A stretch of DNA of 8,397 nucleotides from positions 1 through 8,397 of the forward strand of contig JAFAQI010000046.1 in the NCBI GenBank assembly GCA_019246495.1, written 5' to 3'. The first letter of the stretch is position 1. Each line of letters opens with the position of its first letter. Shown here piece after piece: positions 6,248-8,397 of the stretch. The position numbers and the translations under genes are program-made. The stretch is from Frankiales bacterium (GTDB taxonomy: Bacteria; Actinomycetota; Actinomycetes; JAFAQI01). The notes below the pieces were generated by a model, which was given only the letters and a program-made list of their open reading frames with translations, was not told where the DNA came from and did not search any database.

Positions 6248-7501
6248 CTACGGATAGAGGCCGCGGGTGCGGTGGGCTTCGGCGACCCGGCCGACGCCGA
6301 TCATCTGCGCGGCGGTCCGCAGCGAGACGCCCTCGTCTGCGGCCAGGCCGGCGACCTCGGCGTAGGAGCGCTCCATGATCCCCTTCAGCCGGTCGTTGAC
6401 CTCGTCCTCGCTCCACCAGTAGGCCTGGAGGTCCTGGACCCACTCGAAGTAGGACACGGCGACGCCGCCCGAGTTGGCCAGGATGTCCGGTACGACGACG
6501 ACGCCGCGGTCCTCGAGCACGGCGTCCGCGTCCGGGGTGGTCGGCCCGTTGGCGCCCTCGACGACGAACCGCGCCTTGACCTGGTCGGCGTTGGCCTCGT
6601 GGATGACGCCTTCGAGAGCGGCCGGCACGAGGACGTCGACGTCGAGCTCGATCAGCTCCTCGTTGCTGATGACGTCGGTGCCGGGATAGCCGGCGACCGA
6701 CTCCATGCCCTGGCGCACCGCGCGAAGCATCGCGGCGGGGTTGAGCCCCATCGAGTTGTAGGCGCCGCCTTTGACGTCGGAGACCGCGACGACCTTGCAG
6801 CCGGCGTCATGCAGATATTGCGCGGCCAGACCGCCGACCTTGCCGAAGCCCTGGACAGCGACCGAGGTGTCCCGCGGGTCGACCCCCGCCTGCTTCAACG
6901 CGGAGAACGCCGAGAACAGAACGCCGCGGCTCGTCGCGCCGCCGCGGCCCTGCGAGCCGCCGACCGATACCGGCTTGCCGGTGACGACACCCGTCACCGT
7001 GTAGCCCTTGTTGACGGAGTAGGTGTCCATCATCCACGCCATCGTCTGCTCGTCGGTGCCGACGTCGGGCGCGGGGATGTCCTTCTCCGGACCGATGATC
7101 GGCCCGATCTCGCTGGCGTAGCGGCGGGTGACGCGTTCGAGCTCGGTGCGGCTGTAGAGCCGCGGATCGATCGTCACGCCGCCTTTGGCCCCGCCGTACG
7201 GGATGCCGATCAGCGCGCACTTCCACGTCATCCACATCGCACGGGCGCGGACTTCGTCGATGTCGGTCGACGGGTGATAGCGGATGCCGCCCTTTGCCGG
7301 GCCGCGGGAGAGGTTGTGCTGGACGCGGTAGCCCCGGAGCACCTCGACATGGCCGTCGTCGCGGCGAAGCGGGATCGACACGGTCATCTCGCGGCGCGGT
7401 GTCGCGAGCAGCTGGTGGGTGCCGTCGTCGAGGCCGAGGTGCTTGACCGCTTCGGCGAGCTGGATCTGCGCCGACTCCCACGCCGACTGCCGTGCGGCCA
7501 C
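6248..7501 (-). CDS. gdhA: Glutamate dehydrogenase (Glu/Leu/Phe/Val dehydrogenase family)
   Basis: This cytoplasmic enzyme interconverts glutamate and 2-oxoglutarate plus ammonia with NAD(P). Its 417 residues fit the hexameric short-form enzymes of about 420. Seen in sequence: GPAKGGIRYHP (K70), MTWKCALIGIPYGGAKGG (K94 for substrate, catalytic K106), PAPDVGT (catalytic D146), then a Rossmann domain with GFGKVG (218-223) and D242 at the end of the next strand. VPAALEGVI and VEGANGPTTPDAD are also family landmarks. Preference for glutamate over leucine, valine or phenylalanine is inferred from overall similarity; cofactor preference is not decided, though D242 leans toward NAD. GTG 7501 shares its G with the TAG of the PAP2 gene (TAGTG), so translation is probably coupled to that gene and the two form one operon. 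Confidence 0.92.
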   Translation of the reverse strand: MAARQSAWESAQIQLAEAVKHLGLDDGTHQLLATPRREMTVSIPLRRDDGHVEVLRGYRVQHNLSRGPAKGGIRYHPSTDIDEVRARAMWMTWKCALIGIPYGGAKGGVTIDPRLYSRTELERVTRRYASEIGPIIGPEKDIPAPDVGTDEQTMAWMMDTYSVNKGYTVTGVVTGKPVSVGGSQGRGGATSRGVLFSAFSALKQAGVDPRDTSVAVQGFGKVGGLAAQYLHDAGCKVVAVSDVKGGAYNSMGLNPAAMLRAVRQGMESVAGYPGTDVISNEELIELDVDVLVPAALEGVIHEANADQVKARFVVEGANGPTTPDADAVLEDRGVVVVPDILANSGGVAVSYFEWVQDLQAYWWSEDEVNDRLKGIMERSYAEVAGLAADEGVSLRTAAQMIGVGRVAEAHRTRGLYP

Positions 7502-8337
7502 TACACCGTCACCCCTTCACGATCGGTCGACGCTGGCCGTTCGATGAGCGCGAGTCTGTCATGGACCCGCTCGCCGGACAGCCGACGCGCGAGCACCCAC
7601 GCACCGACGACGATCACCGCCGCGACGATGCCGTCGAGCCAGAAGTGGTTGCCCGTGACGACCACGACGTACGCCGTGAGCAGCGCGTGCAGCGTTGCGA
7701 CGAGTCGTCCGGCTCGGGAGCCGCTCTGCCAGGCCGCGATCGCGAACAGGACCGCCCAGCCGACATGCACCGACGGCATCGCCGAGAGATGGTCGGAGAT
7801 GCCGGGGGTGTCGGCGTAGACCGACTGGCCGAGACGCGCGCCCGTGTCGACGACATGAGTCTGCGGAAGAAGGCGCGGTGGCGCGGTCGAGATGAGGTGC
7901 AGCAGCAGACACGCGCCGGTGAACAGGACGAGTGCGTTGCGCGTCACGGCGTAGCCGGACCGGTGACGCCACCACAGCCAGGCGAGCGCGACGTCGACCG
8001 ACAGCCAGTGCGCGTAGGCGTAGTAGTAGTTCGCCGCTTCCAGCAGGTAGCGATGGCCGAGCAGTGGCGTCTGCATCGCCGGCTCGGCGTCGAGCTGCAG
8101 CGAGCGTTCGAGCCGCCAGATGTCGTCGCCGCGCGCGTAACCCCCCGCCGGGTGATGACCGACGAGTTGCCCGACGAGCATCCACAACGCGAACAGCCCG
8201 AGGACGACGCCGACCTCCCGAAGCGTCGCGCCGGCCCGCCGCGCGCGCAGCTCCGTCGCGACAAGGCCGCCGACGCCGAGGCAGACCGCCGCGACGACCC
8301 CCGCGGTCAGCCACGTGACGTGCAGCTGTGGCGTCAC
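7501..8337 (-). CDS. PAP2-superfamily integral membrane protein (phosphatase or inositolphosphotransferase type)
   Basis: A 278-residue polytopic protein with about six or seven hydrophobic helices, near 7-27, 42-60, 107-124, 133-151, 191-204, 210-227 and 234-250. The catalytic pattern is that of the PAP2_3 / inositol-phosphorylceramide-synthase-like branch: APPRLLPQTHVVDT (R155), SAMPSVHVGWA (H191), and GNHFWLDG (H231, D235). Members hydrolyse or transfer phosphate groups on lipids at the membrane; whether this one is a lipid phosphatase or a phosphotransferase for inositol- or sugar-containing lipids cannot be told from sequence. The GTG at 8337 was chosen because a TANNNT box lies seven bases upstream and no Shine-Dalgarno is evident. 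Its TAG stop overlaps the glutamate dehydrogenase GTG by one base. No functional link to that enzyme is obvious. Confidence 0.87.
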   Translation of the reverse strand: MTPQLHVTWLTAGVVAAVCLGVGGLVATELRARRAGATLREVGVVLGLFALWMLVGQLVGHHPAGGYARGDDIWRLERSLQLDAEPAMQTPLLGHRYLLEAANYYYAYAHWLSVDVALAWLWWRHRSGYAVTRNALVLFTGACLLLHLISTAPPRLLPQTHVVDTGARLGQSVYADTPGISDHLSAMPSVHVGWAVLFAIAAWQSGSRAGRLVATLHALLTAYVVVVTGNHFWLDGIVAAVIVVGAWVLARRLSGERVHDRLALIERPASTDREGVTV

Positions 8338-8350
8338 GCCCCGAACCCTA
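8337..8350 (-). promoter_or_regulatory. Candidate leaderless promoter of the PAP2 gene (-10 box TAGGGT)
   Basis: On the minus strand TAGGGT (8350-8345) matches TANNNT and is followed by seven bases and the GTG at 8337, the geometry of a leaderless promoter. The first two bases of the box lie inside the right-edge palindrome, so a protein bound there could block the promoter. No clear -35 is seen. Confidence 0.45.
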
Positions 8351-8391
8351 TGGCCGGTTGACCGGGTTCTAACCCGGTGAACCGGCCATAG
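8348..8391. repeat. Near-perfect 44-nt palindrome (operator or terminator hairpin)
   Basis: Arms 8348-8368 and 8371-8391 are 21 bp each, complementary except for one G-G mismatch (8360/8379), around a 2-base centre (CT). Each arm contains two CCGG(G)TT-like half-units, so smaller dyads are nested inside. There is no T-run on either side. It sits 10 bases upstream of the PAP2 start codon and touches its -10 box. It could be an operator, or the terminator of a minus-strand gene lying beyond the window. Confidence 0.8.
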
Positions 8392-8397
8392 TCAGCG

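Noticed and set aside
6149..7819. 556-codon plus-strand frame opposite the glutamate dehydrogenase gene
   Set aside because: It is the antisense of a clear enzyme gene, rich in Asp/Val/Arg/Gly as expected from antisense of GC-rich codons, and matches no family I recognise.
7492..8361. 289-codon plus-strand frame opposite the PAP2 gene
   Set aside because: Antisense shadow; the minus strand encodes a membrane protein with intact PAP2 catalytic motifs.
1..8397. Mobile element, defence system, CRISPR or tRNA
   Set aside because: No transposase, integrase, nuclease, regular spacer-repeat array or tRNA-like TTCRA arm was found on either strand by reading.

Overview
The window looks like chromosomal DNA from a high-GC actinobacterium. 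Base composition is strongly GC-rich by eye (not computed), third codon positions are mostly G or C, GTG starts are common, and several proteins belong to families typical of Actinobacteria (DUF3263, LytR_C, an actinobacterial type of trehalose-6-phosphate synthase). I cannot name the genus. No tRNA, rRNA, CRISPR array, transposase, integrase or phage gene is visible.

Layout. Bases 1-1851 (+) hold the 3' part of a large, probably exported protein whose start lies outside the window. It has a chagasin-like beta domain, seven delta-60 repeats and a fibronectin-III-like tail. Bases 1887-3317 (+) encode a trehalose-6-phosphate synthase (otsA), probably read from a leaderless transcript. It converges, with an 18-nt gap, on a minus-strand cluster. 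In transcription order that cluster is a DUF3263 protein (5981-5691), a membrane-anchored LytR_C protein (5686-5096, apparently with a CTG start), trehalose-6-phosphate phosphatase otsB (5042-4218) and a metallo-beta-lactamase-fold protein (4169-3336). A 250-nt hairpin- and repeat-rich gap (5997-6247) separates this cluster from a second minus-strand pair: a PAP2-family membrane enzyme (8337-7501) and a glutamate dehydrogenase (7501-6248), whose stop and start codons overlap as TAGTG. The right edge carries a near-perfect 44-nt palindrome just upstream of the PAP2 gene.

How the genes fit together. otsA and otsB are the two steps of the classical trehalose route: UDP-glucose (or another NDP-glucose) plus glucose-6-phosphate gives trehalose-6-phosphate, which is dephosphorylated to trehalose. 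They are on opposite strands with the MBL gene between them. The DUF3263/LytR_C pair shares a strand and close spacing with otsB and may be co-transcribed. Glutamate dehydrogenase and the PAP2 protein form a separate coupled unit. Most genes here are ordinary actinobacterial housekeeping. The unusual points are the non-canonical start of the LytR_C gene, the domain architecture of the first protein, the missing metal ligand in the MBL protein, the divergent OtsA and the terminal palindrome. I do not see convincing evidence for a wholly new multi-gene system.
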